Assembly (NCBI GenBank): GCA_019242475.1 | Contig: JAFAVK010000001.1 | Location: 1-63,808, forward strand | Direction: 5' to 3' | DNA: 63,808 nt | Source: Acidobacteriota bacterium | GTDB taxonomy: Bacteria; Acidobacteriota; Blastocatellia; Pyrinomonadales; Pyrinomonadaceae | Shown here: piece after piece, positions 9,268-18,374 of the stretch | Layout: every line of letters begins with the position of its first letter | How positions within the stretch are numbered: the first letter of the stretch is position 1 | The notes under the pieces: model-generated | What the model saw: the letters and a program-made list of their open reading frames with translations, nothing else | Database searches by the model: none | Told to the model about the DNA's origin: nothing | Translations under genes and position numbers: made by a program

Positions 9268-10701
9268 ATGGCCCGTCACGAAAACCGGATGCAGTTGGCG
9301 TTGGCGCTGTTGGTGGGGCTTTTGCTCCTTGCCAACCTGTTCACGCTGACGCTGGTGGCGCTCTCGCCCGCGACGCGGGCCGAGCGCGCGCCCGTCCTCT
9401 ACACAGTCTTCGTCCTCACGCTCGTCATCAGCGTCCCCTCCATCCTGCTGCTGCCGCGCTGGCTGCTCAGGCCGTACCGGCAGCTCGTGGACGAGGCCGA
9501 GCGCGCGCCCGTCGAGTCGTCGGCGCGGGGGCGCGGGCGCGACGAGTCGGAGTTCGTGCTCGAAACTTTTCAGGAGGTCGTCGCGCAGCTCCGCGCTAAG
9601 CAGCGCGAGCTTGAGCGCCTGGGCGCGCGCGCGGCCGAGCGCGCCGCGACCGCCGAGCAGTTCAGCGAGCGCGTCGTCGCCAGCCTCCCCTCGGGCCTCG
9701 TCGCCTTCAACTCCGAGGGCCGCGCGACGGTCTTCAACGCGCCCGCGCGCGCGCTGCTCGGCATCGAGGGGCGCGTGGAGGGCGAAGAGTTCCGGCGCCT
9801 GCTCGCGCGCGCGCCCGAGCTGGCCGAGATGGTCGGGCGCTGTTTGCAGACGGGCGAGCTCTACAGGCGCGAGGAGGTGCCCCTACGGCTCGAAGGCGGC
9901 CGCTCGCGCAGGCTCGGCGTGACGGTCGCGCCCGTAGACCCGGCGCCCGCGGGCGGCTCGCGCGGCGTGCTCTGCATGCTGACGGATATCACGGAGGTCG
10001 CGGAGCTGCGCGAGACGGTCGCGCGCAAGCGCAACCTCGAAAGCCTCGGCGAGATGTCGGCCGGGCTCGCGCACGAGTTCAAGAACGCGCTGGCGACTTT
10101 GCACGGCTACGCGCAGCTCTTGCAGAACGCTTCCCTTTCGGTTGACGCGCGCGCTTCGGCGACCGCGGCGCTCTTGCAAGAGGTGCGCGGGCTCTCCGAG
10201 ATGGTCAACTCGTTCCTCAACTTCGCCCGCCCGAAGACGCCCGACCTCGGCGACGTGCGGCTCCGCGAGCTGCTCGACATCTGCGCCGCAGACCTCGACG
10301 CGCTCTTGCACGCTCAAAGGGTGTCGCTCACCATCCAAGGCGAGTTCCCCGAAGTCCGCGCCGACGAGCGCATGCTCCGCCAGGCGCTCCTCAACCTCCT
10401 GCGCAACGCGGCCGAGGCGATGCCCGACGAGGCGTCCGAGCGCCGCGTCCTCGTCAGGGGCTCAGTCGAGACCGACGCGCGGGGACGCGACTGGGCGCGG
10501 GTCGAAGTCGAGGACACGGGCGCCGGCATCGCCGAAGAGGACTTGCACAGAATCTTCATCCCCTTCTTCACGACCAAGTCCAAAGGGCACGGCGTCGGCC
10601 TCGCCCTCGCGCACCGCGTCGCCACAGACCACGGCGGCACGCTCTCCGCCGCGAACTCTCCCGCGGGCGGCGCCGTCTTCACGCTGCGACTTCCGGCATA
10701 A
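9268..10701 (+). CDS. Membrane PAS-domain sensor histidine kinase, NtrB/ZraS-like
   Basis: Two-component sensor. Residues about 9-32 and 42-64 are two membrane helices with only a short periplasmic loop. A linker coiled coil (about 100-135) and a PAS domain (about 135-245) follow. The HisKA phosphoacceptor is H269 in AGLAHEFKNAL, and the ATPase part has NLLRNAAEAM (N box), DTGAGI (G1) and KGHGVGLALAHRV (G2). The arrangement resembles NtrB/AtoS/ZraS kinases that pair with sigma54-type response regulators. No response regulator is next to it, so it is an orphan here. The short loop suggests sensing within the membrane or cytoplasm. Confidence 0.9.
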   Translation: MARHENRMQLALALLVGLLLLANLFTLTLVALSPATRAERAPVLYTVFVLTLVISVPSILLLPRWLLRPYRQLVDEAERAPVESSARGRGRDESEFVLETFQEVVAQLRAKQRELERLGARAAERAATAEQFSERVVASLPSGLVAFNSEGRATVFNAPARALLGIEGRVEGEEFRRLLARAPELAEMVGRCLQTGELYRREEVPLRLEGGRSRRLGVTVAPVDPAPAGGSRGVLCMLTDITEVAELRETVARKRNLESLGEMSAGLAHEFKNALATLHGYAQLLQNASLSVDARASATAALLQEVRGLSEMVNSFLNFARPKTPDLGDVRLRELLDICAADLDALLHAQRVSLTIQGEFPEVRADERMLRQALLNLLRNAAEAMPDEASERRVLVRGSVETDARGRDWARVEVEDTGAGIAEEDLHRIFIPFFTTKSKGHGVGLALAHRVATDHGGTLSAANSPAGGAVFTLRLPA

Positions 10702-10791
10702 CAGAGCCGCGAGCGGTAGCGAGCGGGTGCGGGTGACATCAGTCGAGCCGTTGATGTCACCCGCACCCGCTCATTACCGCTCGCGGTTCTG
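10702..10791. repeat. 40-bp hairpin between convergent kinase and ubiD genes
   Basis: Arms 10702-10741 and 10752-10791 pair over 40 bases with three mismatches around a 10-base loop. The arms contain repeated GAGCGG words and the block GGGTGCGGGTGACATCA. It occupies the whole space between the stops of two convergent genes and has no U-tract, like the other large hairpins of this window. Confidence 0.85.
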
Positions 10792-10796
10792 TTGCC

Positions 10797-12584
10797 TTAC
10801 CCCTTCAGCCCCCGCGGGAAGTATTCGTGCCAGCGGCGCGTGACGAGTTCGGCGATGTCCGGGCGGACGACGAGTTCGTCCGGGTAGCCGGGCTTCATGC
10901 GCGCGTCGATGACGATGGGCGCCGTGTACTTGACGTGGTGCCGGCGCAGCTCGGTCGCCGCGGCGTGTATGTCGGAGGCGGGCTCGAAGCGCGTCCAGGT
11001 GGCCCAGAGGAAGTCGGAGGCACTGCGCGCGACGCTTGCATCGTCGTGGATGACGACGAGCGGCCAGTCATGGAAAACCTCTTCATGCGCTATGCGCGCG
11101 GCAAGCTCGGGCTCCTCCCGAAACGTCGCGCCTTCGACGACGAGGCAGCCGGGGCAGAAGAGTTCGGCGCGTTCGAGTCCGGCGGGAAGTTCCCCGCGGA
11201 ACTCGCGCGGCAGCTCGCGCACGGGTTCGCCGAGGCCGAGCAGCACCGCCTTGCTGCCGCGGTTGATTGTGCCCGAGGTGTAGTCGAGCGTGTCCATCGA
11301 GAGGTTCGAGAAGACGAAGAGGTCTGTCTCGGGGCGGAAGCGCGCCAGCACGTGCTCGAACAGGCGCGGGAAGTCGCGCAGGTCTTGCGGCGTGTCGGTC
11401 AGCAGCAAAAACTTCGTGAGCGAGAGCTGCCCCTCGCCGAGGATGCGGAAGGCGGAGACGAGCGCCTCGCGCGCGTAGCGCTCGCGCACGACCGCGGCGG
11501 CCAGCGAGTGGAAGCCGGTCTCGCCGTACGTCCAGAGGTCGCGCACGCTCGGCATCACGAGGGGGAAGAGCGGCGAGAGGAGCTTTTGCAAATAGTCGCC
11601 GATGAAGAAGTCTTCCTGCCGCGGCTTGCCGACGACGGTCGCGGGGTAGACGGCGTCGCGCCGGTGGTAGACGGCCTCGACGTGGAAGACGGGGTAGTCG
11701 TGTCGCAAAGAGTAGTAGCCGTAATGGTCGCCGAAGGGGCCTTCGGGTCTTCGCTCGCGCGGCGGCACCTGACCGACCAGGGCGAACTCGGCCTCGGCGA
11801 CGAGCCGGTGCGGGTGGCCTTCCAGCGGAGAATCGACGACACGAATCTTTTCACCCGACAAGACGGAAGCCAGAACGAGTTCGGGCACGTCTTCCGGCAG
11901 CGGCGCGATGGCGGAGAGGATGAGCGCGGGCGGGCCGCCGAGGAACATCGTGACGGGCAGAGATTGTCCCGCCGCCTCTGCCTCGTGGTAGTGGAAGCCG
12001 CCGCCCTTGTGTATCTGCCAGTGCATGCCGGTCGTGCGCGCGTCGAAGCGCTGCATGCGGTACATGCCGAGGTTGTGCTTGCCGGTCGTTGGGTGCTCGG
12101 TGTAGACGAGCGGCAGCGTGAAGAAAGGCCCGCCGTCCTCCTGCCAGGTCGTCAGCACGGGCAGCTCGTCGAGCCGCGCCGGCCTGTCCAAGACCTCCGT
12201 GACGGGCGCGCGGCTCACCCTCTTCGTGCCGAGCTTCAAGGCTTCGAGCGCGAGCGCGCGGTGCTGCCAGAGCGCGGCGGGCTTCGGCGGGAGCAGAGAT
12301 TCGGCGACGTGGACGGCCCGGCGGACGAGCGCCTCGGGCTTCGGGCCGAAGGCGCGTTCGATTCTCTCGACCGTGCCAAAGAGGTTGGTGACGACGGGGT
12401 AGCGGCTGCCCTTCACCCTCTTGAAGAGGAGCGCGGGGCCGCCCCTTTCGATGACGCGGCGGTGGACTTCGGCGAGTTCGAGGTGGGGGTCAACTTCCGC
12501 CCCGACTTCGACGAGGTCGGACTCTTTACGGAGCAGTTCGAGAAACGAGCGGAGGTTGCGGTGCATGCGCCGCCAGTTAAGCAC
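10797..12584 (-). CDS. UbiD-family (prenylated-FMN) decarboxylase
   Basis: Reversible decarboxylase of aromatic or unsaturated acids that uses prenylated FMN. In quinone-producing bacteria such proteins act in ubiquinone or menaquinone synthesis. The 595 residues cover the family length. Recognisable elements are NLGMYRMQ (171-178), GMHWQIHKGGGFHY (186-199) and EGPFGDHYGYYS (281-292), the loop with an active-site glutamate. The frame starts at GTG 12584; an ATG six codons later (12566) is an alternative and neither has a clear ribosome site. No UbiX flavin prenyltransferase is nearby, so substrate and pathway cannot be assigned. Confidence 0.88.
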   Translation of the reverse strand: MLNWRRMHRNLRSFLELLRKESDLVEVGAEVDPHLELAEVHRRVIERGGPALLFKRVKGSRYPVVTNLFGTVERIERAFGPKPEALVRRAVHVAESLLPPKPAALWQHRALALEALKLGTKRVSRAPVTEVLDRPARLDELPVLTTWQEDGGPFFTLPLVYTEHPTTGKHNLGMYRMQRFDARTTGMHWQIHKGGGFHYHEAEAAGQSLPVTMFLGGPPALILSAIAPLPEDVPELVLASVLSGEKIRVVDSPLEGHPHRLVAEAEFALVGQVPPRERRPEGPFGDHYGYYSLRHDYPVFHVEAVYHRRDAVYPATVVGKPRQEDFFIGDYLQKLLSPLFPLVMPSVRDLWTYGETGFHSLAAAVVRERYAREALVSAFRILGEGQLSLTKFLLLTDTPQDLRDFPRLFEHVLARFRPETDLFVFSNLSMDTLDYTSGTINRGSKAVLLGLGEPVRELPREFRGELPAGLERAELFCPGCLVVEGATFREEPELAARIAHEEVFHDWPLVVIHDDASVARSASDFLWATWTRFEPASDIHAAATELRRHHVKYTAPIVIDARMKPGYPDELVVRPDIAELVTRRWHEYFPRGLKG

Positions 12585-12612
12585 ACGGCCGGCGCCTGCC
12601 TCAACCGCGCGT

Positions 12613-13245
12613 TCAGAAGGGGGGCTGCTCTTCGGACTCGCCGGCCTTGCCCACCTTGCGCTCGCGCTTGGGCTCGACGGCGGGCGTCTCTTCGACGCGG
12701 ATGGTGATCTCGCGCTCGGCGAACTTGGCGGCGTCGGCGATGAGCGGGTCGAGGGACTGCGTGTAGGGCTGAATCTTTTCGAGCGTGGCGCGGTCGCCGA
12801 CCGCGGCGAGGACTTCGAGGAGGCGCGCCTGCGTGCGGCCGTTGACGCGCCCGAGGAAGACGTAGAGCGGCCCGGGGCCTTCGAGCTGCTTGAGGTAGGC
12901 GACCGCCTGCTCGGCCCTGTTCTTCTCGTCGAGCGCGCCGACGAGTTCGAAGAGCGTCTCGTTCTTCCCCATCCGGTAGAGCGCCCAGTCGAGCGCGAGC
13001 TTGACGCGCGCGTCCTTCTCCTGCGCGCGGTAGCCCTCGGCGAGCCTGCGGTGCTCGACGGCCGCCAGGCGCGCCAGCTCTTCCGCCGCCGCCCGGCGCT
13101 CCGACGGCATGCGACTCGAAAGCCTGCGCGCGACCGTCGAGGAGTCCGCGCCCGGCGCCTTCGAAGGCTCGTCCTGCGCCCTCGCGAGTGCCGACGTGGC
13201 GAGGAGTGAAAGCAGTGCGAACGTTAATACTGTCTTGCTCTTCAT
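12613..13245 (-). CDS. Secreted small helical-repeat protein, unknown function
   Basis: 210 residues with a Sec signal peptide (MKSKTVLTFALLSLLATSALARA) and an alpha-helical body of the HEAT or armadillo type (ARRLSSRMPSERRAAAEELARLA, then repeated amphipathic helices). The C-terminal 30 residues are charged and probably disordered. No catalytic motif was seen. It lies 28 bases upstream of ubiD in the same direction and could share its transcript. The likely location is the periplasm. Function unknown. Confidence 0.7.
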   Translation of the reverse strand: MKSKTVLTFALLSLLATSALARAQDEPSKAPGADSSTVARRLSSRMPSERRAAAEELARLAAVEHRRLAEGYRAQEKDARVKLALDWALYRMGKNETLFELVGALDEKNRAEQAVAYLKQLEGPGPLYVFLGRVNGRTQARLLEVLAAVGDRATLEKIQPYTQSLDPLIADAAKFAEREITIRVEETPAVEPKRERKVGKAGESEEQPPF

Positions 13246-13300
13246 GGCCGAACCTCAGCCGCGGTCGGTTGATTCAGTCTTGCGTGTCGCGTGAAGGGCG

Positions 13301-13394
13301 GTTCACCACAGAGAGCACAGAGAGCACAGAGAATGCACAGAGACATTCAACTCTCTGTGCATTCTCCGTGTCCTCTGTGCTCTCTGTGGTGAAC
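13301..13394. repeat. 43-bp hairpin of CACAGAGAG words
   Basis: Arms 13301-13343 and 13352-13394 pair over 43 bases with three mismatches. Each begins with GTTCACCACAGAGAGCAC and continues with repeats of AGAGCACAG. The CACCACAGAGA core returns in the hairpin at 34297-34351, defining a second dispersed family. It lies between two codirectional minus-strand genes, downstream of the M16 pair. Confidence 0.88.
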
Positions 13395-13436
13395 TCATCC
13401 AACACAACTCTCAAGTAAAGAGGAAGTCAAATCCTC

Positions 13437-14957
13437 TCACTGCTGCGCGGTGCCGCCGTCGGCCTTGCGGAGCTTGCCGGTGTCGAGGTCGAGTTCGTCG
13501 CGCTTGATGACTTCGACTTCGGGGAACTGCTTGCGCAGCGGCTCGATGAAGTCCTTGGCATCGCCGACGATGACGATGGCGGCGTCGGAGGCGCCGAGGC
13601 GCGAGCCCGCGAACTTCTGTATCTGCGCGGGCGTCACCGCCTGCACGCTCGCGATGTAGCGGTTGATCTCGTCGAGGCTCAGCCCGTAGAGCGCGAGCGA
13701 CGCGACCTGCCCGACGAGCCCCTCGGTCGTCTCCAGCGAGCGGCCGAAGTTGCCGATGACGACCGCCTTGCGCGGCGTCAGCTCCGACTCGCTCACCGCC
13801 TCCCCCGACAGGCGCGTCAGCTCGCCCAAGAGCAGCGAGGCCACCTCCGCGCCCGACTGGTTCTTCGTCTGCGCCGAAGCCACGTACGGCCCCACGTCGC
13901 GCCGCGTGTCGAGCGTCGAGCGCGCCCCATAGCTGAGGCCCCGCTTGATGCGTATCTCCTGGTTCAGACGCCCCGAGTAGCCCGAGAGCACGGAGTTCGC
14001 GACCACGCCCGAGTAGAACTCCGGGTCGGTGCGCGCGATGCCGCGGCGCGCGAAGACGACCGCCGCCTGCCCCGCGCCGGGCATGTCCACGACGACGACG
14101 CGCCGCTTCGCTGTCGCCCCTTCGATGCGCGCGGTGGCCGAAGCCGTCAGCGTGTTCGAGGGCTTCGCCCAGTCGCCGAAGAGGCGCTCGGCGAGCTTGA
14201 AGGCGTCGTCGGCCTTGATGTCGCCGCCGAGGACGAGGATGGCGTTGTCGGGGCGGTAGAAGCGCGCGTGGAAGTCGGCCACGTCCTTGTGCTGGATGTG
14301 CTGGATGGAGGCGGGCGTGCCCGAGACCGGGTGGCCGTAAGGGCTGTCGCCGAAGACGACGCGCGAGGCGACCCATGAAGCGAGTTGGCCGGGGTCGTTC
14401 ATCCCGACGCTCAGGTTGTCGATGTACTGTTGACGCAGGCGCTCGATCTCCTCGTCGGCGAAGACGGGGTTGCGCACCACGTCGGCGAGGACGGCCAGAG
14501 CCGGCTCGGTCTTCGACGAGAGGACGTTGACCGAAGCGTGCGAGGCGTCCCAGCCGGCGCCCGAGTTGAGCACGCCGCCGAGCGCCTCGATCTCCTGCGC
14601 GATCTGCGGGGCGGTGCGCGTCTTCGTCCCCTTCGTCAGCAGCTCGGCCGTCATGTCCGCGAGGCCGCTCAGGTTGCCGGGGTCAACCTCGCCGCCGTTC
14701 TTGACGAGGACTTGCGCGGCCACGAGCGGCGTCGAGTGGTTCTCGATGACGATGACGCGCAGGCCGTTCGGGAGCGTGCGCTCGACGGGCTTCGGCACGT
14801 TGACCGAGCGCGGCGCGGCCGGCGGCGGCGGGGTCTCCTGCGGCGCGGCCGAGGAGTTGGTCTGCGCGCCCGTGCTGCCGACGAACGCGAAGGCGGCGAA
14901 CAGGAGGGACGCCAAGGCGGGCGCCGCGAGTCGGACTTCCTTCAAGACGTTTCTCAT
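13437..14957 (-). CDS. M16 peptidase family protein, catalytically inactive subunit
   Basis: Exported, zinc-free partner of an M16 (pitrilysin/MPP-like) heterodimer. It has a signal peptide (about residues 11-31), a Pro-rich linker, then two M16 half-barrels. Where the HxxEH motif should be, the sequence is GLADMTAELL (residues 99-107), with all three zinc-motif residues replaced, so it cannot bind zinc. The C-terminal half keeps the substrate-clamp segment GLSYGARSTL. It overlaps the stop of the upstream active M16 gene by four bases (ATGA), consistent with a one-to-one complex. 506 residues. Confidence 0.9.
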   Translation of the reverse strand: MRNVLKEVRLAAPALASLLFAAFAFVGSTGAQTNSSAAPQETPPPPAAPRSVNVPKPVERTLPNGLRVIVIENHSTPLVAAQVLVKNGGEVDPGNLSGLADMTAELLTKGTKTRTAPQIAQEIEALGGVLNSGAGWDASHASVNVLSSKTEPALAVLADVVRNPVFADEEIERLRQQYIDNLSVGMNDPGQLASWVASRVVFGDSPYGHPVSGTPASIQHIQHKDVADFHARFYRPDNAILVLGGDIKADDAFKLAERLFGDWAKPSNTLTASATARIEGATAKRRVVVVDMPGAGQAAVVFARRGIARTDPEFYSGVVANSVLSGYSGRLNQEIRIKRGLSYGARSTLDTRRDVGPYVASAQTKNQSGAEVASLLLGELTRLSGEAVSESELTPRKAVVIGNFGRSLETTEGLVGQVASLALYGLSLDEINRYIASVQAVTPAQIQKFAGSRLGASDAAIVIVGDAKDFIEPLRKQFPEVEVIKRDELDLDTGKLRKADGGTAQQ

Positions 14958-16348
14958 CGGCTTCCCTCTCCCTGCGTGCCCCCGCTCGCCTTCTTCTCCT
15001 CGGGCTTCGGCGCCTCGGCCTGGTAGGTGATGACGACGCGGTTCGTGTCGGTGAAATACTTCTTCATCACGCGCTGCACGTCGGCGGCGGTGACGGCCTG
15101 CAAACGCTCGATGTCGGTGTTGACGCGCTTCGGGTCGCCGACGAGGACGGCCGCGTTGCCGATGGCGAACGCCTTGCCGCTGTTCGTCTCGCGCTCGCGC
15201 AGGGCGTTGGCGACGAGCTGGTTGACGGCCTTGTCCAGCTCGGCCTTCGTCACCGGCGCGTCCTGCATCTTCTTCAACTCGGCGAGCAGAGCCTTCTCCC
15301 CTTCGGCCGGCTGCTTGCCGCCGGCGAGGATGGCGCCGAGGACGAAGATGCCCTGATCCTGCCGCAGGCTCGCCTGGCCGAAAGCCTCGGCCGCCACCTG
15401 CTGCGTGTAGACGAGCGACTGGTAGAGGCGCGACGACTCGCCCTCGGAGAGGATCGACTCGGCCACGCGCAGCGCGTCGGCGTCGGGGTTCGAGATGGGC
15501 GGCGCCAGGTACGTGATGGCGACGGCCGGCAGCGGCACGTTCGGCCCGCGCTCGTCGAAGCGCTTCTCGGCCGCGCGCGCGGGCTCCTTGACGGTCACGC
15601 GCGGGATGGCGGCCGCGGGCTTCGGAATCTTCGCGAAGTACTTGTCCACCCAGCCGTCAACCTGCTGCTGTTCGAAGTCGCCGACGACGATGAGCACCGC
15701 GTTGTCGGGCCGGTAGAAGGTGTTGTGGAAGGCGCGCACGTCTTCGAGGTTGGCGGCGTCGAGGTCTTCCTTGCTGCCGATGGTCGGGCGGTGGTAGGGG
15801 TGCACCGCGAACGAGTCCTTGTCGATGGCGTAGTAGAGCCGGCCGTAAGGGTCTGCCAGCACGCTCGTGTTGTACTCCTCCTTGACCACATCGCGCTCGC
15901 TGGGGAAGCTCTTGTCCGTCACGTTGAGCGAGCCCATGCGGTCGGCCTCGGCCCAGAGCAGCGTCTCCAGGTAGTTGGAGGGGACGACCTCGTAGTAGTT
16001 CGTCACGTCGTCGTTGGTCGAGGCGTTGTTCCAGCCGCCCACGTCTTCGGTCAGGCGATCCATCATCTCGTCCTTCATGTTCTTCGAAGACTTGAACATG
16101 AGGTGCTCGAAGAGGTGCGCGAAGCCGCTCCGCCTGTCGGGGTCGTCCTTCGAGCCGACCTTGTACCAGACCTGGATGGCGACCGTCGGGTTCGAGCGCT
16201 CCTGCGCCGTGATGACCGTGAGCCCGTTGGCGAGCGTGCGCTCTTTGAAGTTGATGGGCGCCACCCGCGTCTGCCCCTTAATGCTCGTCACACTCGCCGC
16301 GCTCATGAGCACGCACAGAAGCAGGAAGACTGTCGTTCGTCGAAGCAT
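14954..16348 (-). CDS. M16 zinc metallopeptidase, catalytic subunit
   Basis: Exported zinc peptidase that degrades or processes peptides in the periplasm. Residues 1-25 form a signal peptide. The inverted zinc motif is H78-L-F-E81-H82 in RSGFAHLFEHLMF, and the third ligand is one of the glutamates in ERDVVKEEYN (157/158), about 75 residues later as expected. 464 residues cover both half-barrels. It is the first gene of a two-gene unit with the inactive subunit downstream, which is the known organisation for bacterial M16B pairs. Divergent from the FHA-protease gene. Confidence 0.94.
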   Translation of the reverse strand: MLRRTTVFLLLCVLMSAASVTSIKGQTRVAPINFKERTLANGLTVITAQERSNPTVAIQVWYKVGSKDDPDRRSGFAHLFEHLMFKSSKNMKDEMMDRLTEDVGGWNNASTNDDVTNYYEVVPSNYLETLLWAEADRMGSLNVTDKSFPSERDVVKEEYNTSVLADPYGRLYYAIDKDSFAVHPYHRPTIGSKEDLDAANLEDVRAFHNTFYRPDNAVLIVVGDFEQQQVDGWVDKYFAKIPKPAAAIPRVTVKEPARAAEKRFDERGPNVPLPAVAITYLAPPISNPDADALRVAESILSEGESSRLYQSLVYTQQVAAEAFGQASLRQDQGIFVLGAILAGGKQPAEGEKALLAELKKMQDAPVTKAELDKAVNQLVANALRERETNSGKAFAIGNAAVLVGDPKRVNTDIERLQAVTAADVQRVMKKYFTDTNRVVITYQAEAPKPEEKKASGGTQGEGSR

Positions 16349-16631
16349 CTCTGAAGCTCCTCGTCTTGAGTCGGGTCGGGCGCCTTCTTTGATGCGCCCG
16401 ACCCGGAGGTGTGCTGTCCGTTCAGGTCAGGTTTTACGCGCCCGCCGCGTTGTATGTTTCCCCGTAAAATCCACGCCCTCGGATTTGGCGAAACTTTGCC
16501 CGTGCGTCAAATGTAATATAAAATCGGCGCCGGTGGCGAACGCGCCCGGCCGTCGGAAGTTTTCGGGAGACGGCCCACCGGGCGCTCGCCACAGTTTAGT
16601 CTTGGGCCGGGGTTGCGAGAGCTTTAACTGG

Positions 16632-18245
16632 ATGGCAGGCGGTCTGGTCGTACACATCTCGAACGGGCAGGAGCGGCACACCGAGGTGCTCTCGCAGGAG
16701 CGCGTCCTCATCGGGCCGGGCGAGGGCTGCCACATCCGGCTCGGCTCCGACCTCCTCACCGACTCCAGCGTCATGCTCGAACTGACGCGGCAGAACGGCC
16801 ACTTCCGCGTGCAGGAGTTCGACCCCGAGATCGGCATTACCCTCAACGGGCGCCCGCTCGCGCGCGGCGCCAAGATCGACGACGGCGACGAGCTGCGCTT
16901 CTCGGCCTTCGACGTGCGGATGCAGTTCTTCCCCGTCGGCAACCTGCCCGCCGTCACCGGCGCCGGCCGCCGCGCCAGCGTCGCCCCCTTCATCGAGCAG
17001 GCCGCCATCGAGGCCGCCGCCACCGCGCGCCGCGACGACGCCAAGGTCTTCCTCCGCGAGTTCACGCGCGAGCTGCTGCGCGAGATCAACTGGAGCACGA
17101 AGATCGGCGCGTTCCTCTGCGTCTCGATCCTCATCGGCGGCGTGCTCTACATCGGCCACGCCGCCTACACGGAGCTGCGCAGCGGCCGCGAGCTGATCGA
17201 CAAGCAGAACGAGCAGCTCCGGCAGGTGCAGGCCGAGCTCGACCGCACGAACAACCAGCTCGCCGAGACGAACCGCTCGAACACCGAGATCAGGGACACC
17301 CTCTCGCTCGTGCCGCGCCTGCGCACGCAGTTCGGCAACGGCGTCTGCCTCATCGCCGGCTCCTACATGCTCTTCGAGCCCGGCACGGGCCGCCCCATGC
17401 GTTACCCCGAGACGCAGACGAACGAGGAGGGCCAGGCCGCGCAGACGGCGGGCGAGCAGCCGCTCCTGACGGCCGAGGGCAACGGCCCGCCCTTCATCCG
17501 CGACTTCGTCGGCACGGGCTTCCACGTCGGCGGCGGCTACATCGTCACCAACCGCCACCTCGCCGTCGAGCCCTGGACGGCCGACGAGGGCGTCGCGGCG
17601 CTGAGCCAGAGCGTGAACGGGCAGTTCCGCGTCACGCGCATCGTCGCCTTCTTCCCGGGCATCCGCCAGCCCTTCGTGGTGCGCGTGCGCCAGGTCTCGC
17701 GCGAGGACGTGGCCGTCGGCACGCTCGACGCGAAAGAGCTGCCGGCGGAGCTGCCGGCGATCCCGCTCGACAGCGACCCGGACACGGCGATGATCGGCGC
17801 GACGGTCGTCATGATGGGCTACCCTTCGGGCGAAGACCGCCTGATGGCGACCATCCCCGAGGCCGAGGCGCGCTCACTCCGCGAGCGTTGCAGCGCCTCG
17901 GCCGAGACGCTGCTCTCGTGCCTCTCAGACCGCAACTACATCAAGCCGCTCACGACGCAGGGGCACATCTCCGACCTGGAGGGGCGCAACATCGTCTACG
18001 ACGCGCGCAACGCCGTCGGCGGCTCGGGCTCGCCGCTCTTCGGCCCGAAGGGGCGCGTCGTCGGCGTCAACTTCGCGACCTTCACCGAGATGGAGGGGCA
18101 GAACTACGCCGTCCCCGTCAAGTACGTCTACCCGCTGCTCGAACGCGCCGGCTGGAAGACGGCCGAGCCGTCCGAAGAGCCGAACGCCAACGCCAACAAC
18201 GCCCCGCCGCCCAAAGACGGGCGCCCCGCCGAGCAGAAACACTGA
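16632..18245 (+). CDS. FHA domain - transmembrane - trypsin-like serine protease fusion
   Basis: Single-pass membrane protein of 537 residues. A cytoplasmic FHA-like domain (about 1-105, with IGPGEGCHIRLGSD and LNGRPL) would bind phosphothreonine. A helix at 158-176 crosses the membrane, a coiled coil (185-225) follows, and a periplasmic S1-type protease domain (290-510) has the triad H309 (TNRHL), D359 (REDVAVG) and S465 (GGSGSP). The order suggests signalling from Ser/Thr phosphorylation inside to proteolysis outside; that direction is inference. The start ATG 16632 opens directly into the FHA fold; an open frame runs further upstream but is not protein-like. Confidence 0.82.
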   Translation: MAGGLVVHISNGQERHTEVLSQERVLIGPGEGCHIRLGSDLLTDSSVMLELTRQNGHFRVQEFDPEIGITLNGRPLARGAKIDDGDELRFSAFDVRMQFFPVGNLPAVTGAGRRASVAPFIEQAAIEAAATARRDDAKVFLREFTRELLREINWSTKIGAFLCVSILIGGVLYIGHAAYTELRSGRELIDKQNEQLRQVQAELDRTNNQLAETNRSNTEIRDTLSLVPRLRTQFGNGVCLIAGSYMLFEPGTGRPMRYPETQTNEEGQAAQTAGEQPLLTAEGNGPPFIRDFVGTGFHVGGGYIVTNRHLAVEPWTADEGVAALSQSVNGQFRVTRIVAFFPGIRQPFVVRVRQVSREDVAVGTLDAKELPAELPAIPLDSDPDTAMIGATVVMMGYPSGEDRLMATIPEAEARSLRERCSASAETLLSCLSDRNYIKPLTTQGHISDLEGRNIVYDARNAVGGSGSPLFGPKGRVVGVNFATFTEMEGQNYAVPVKYVYPLLERAGWKTAEPSEEPNANANNAPPPKDGRPAEQKH

Positions 18246-18283
18246 ACCTCAAGGTGACACTTAACCTTCTGTCACACACGGTT

Positions 18284-18313
18284 TTGACAGTCGCGGAGTG
18301 AGTCCGCTACTCT
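18284..18313 (+). promoter_or_regulatory. Possible sigma70-type promoter for the GT39 gene
   Basis: TTGACA (18284-18289) is followed by 18 bases and TACTCT (18308-18313), about 60 bases before the GT39 start. The -35 is perfect; the -10 is moderate. Confidence 0.4.
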
Positions 18314-18374
18314 CCGTGTTTTAGGCGAGGGGTCGCGCCTTTCTCTGTGCGTGCCCCGCGAGTTTTAACGGAGA

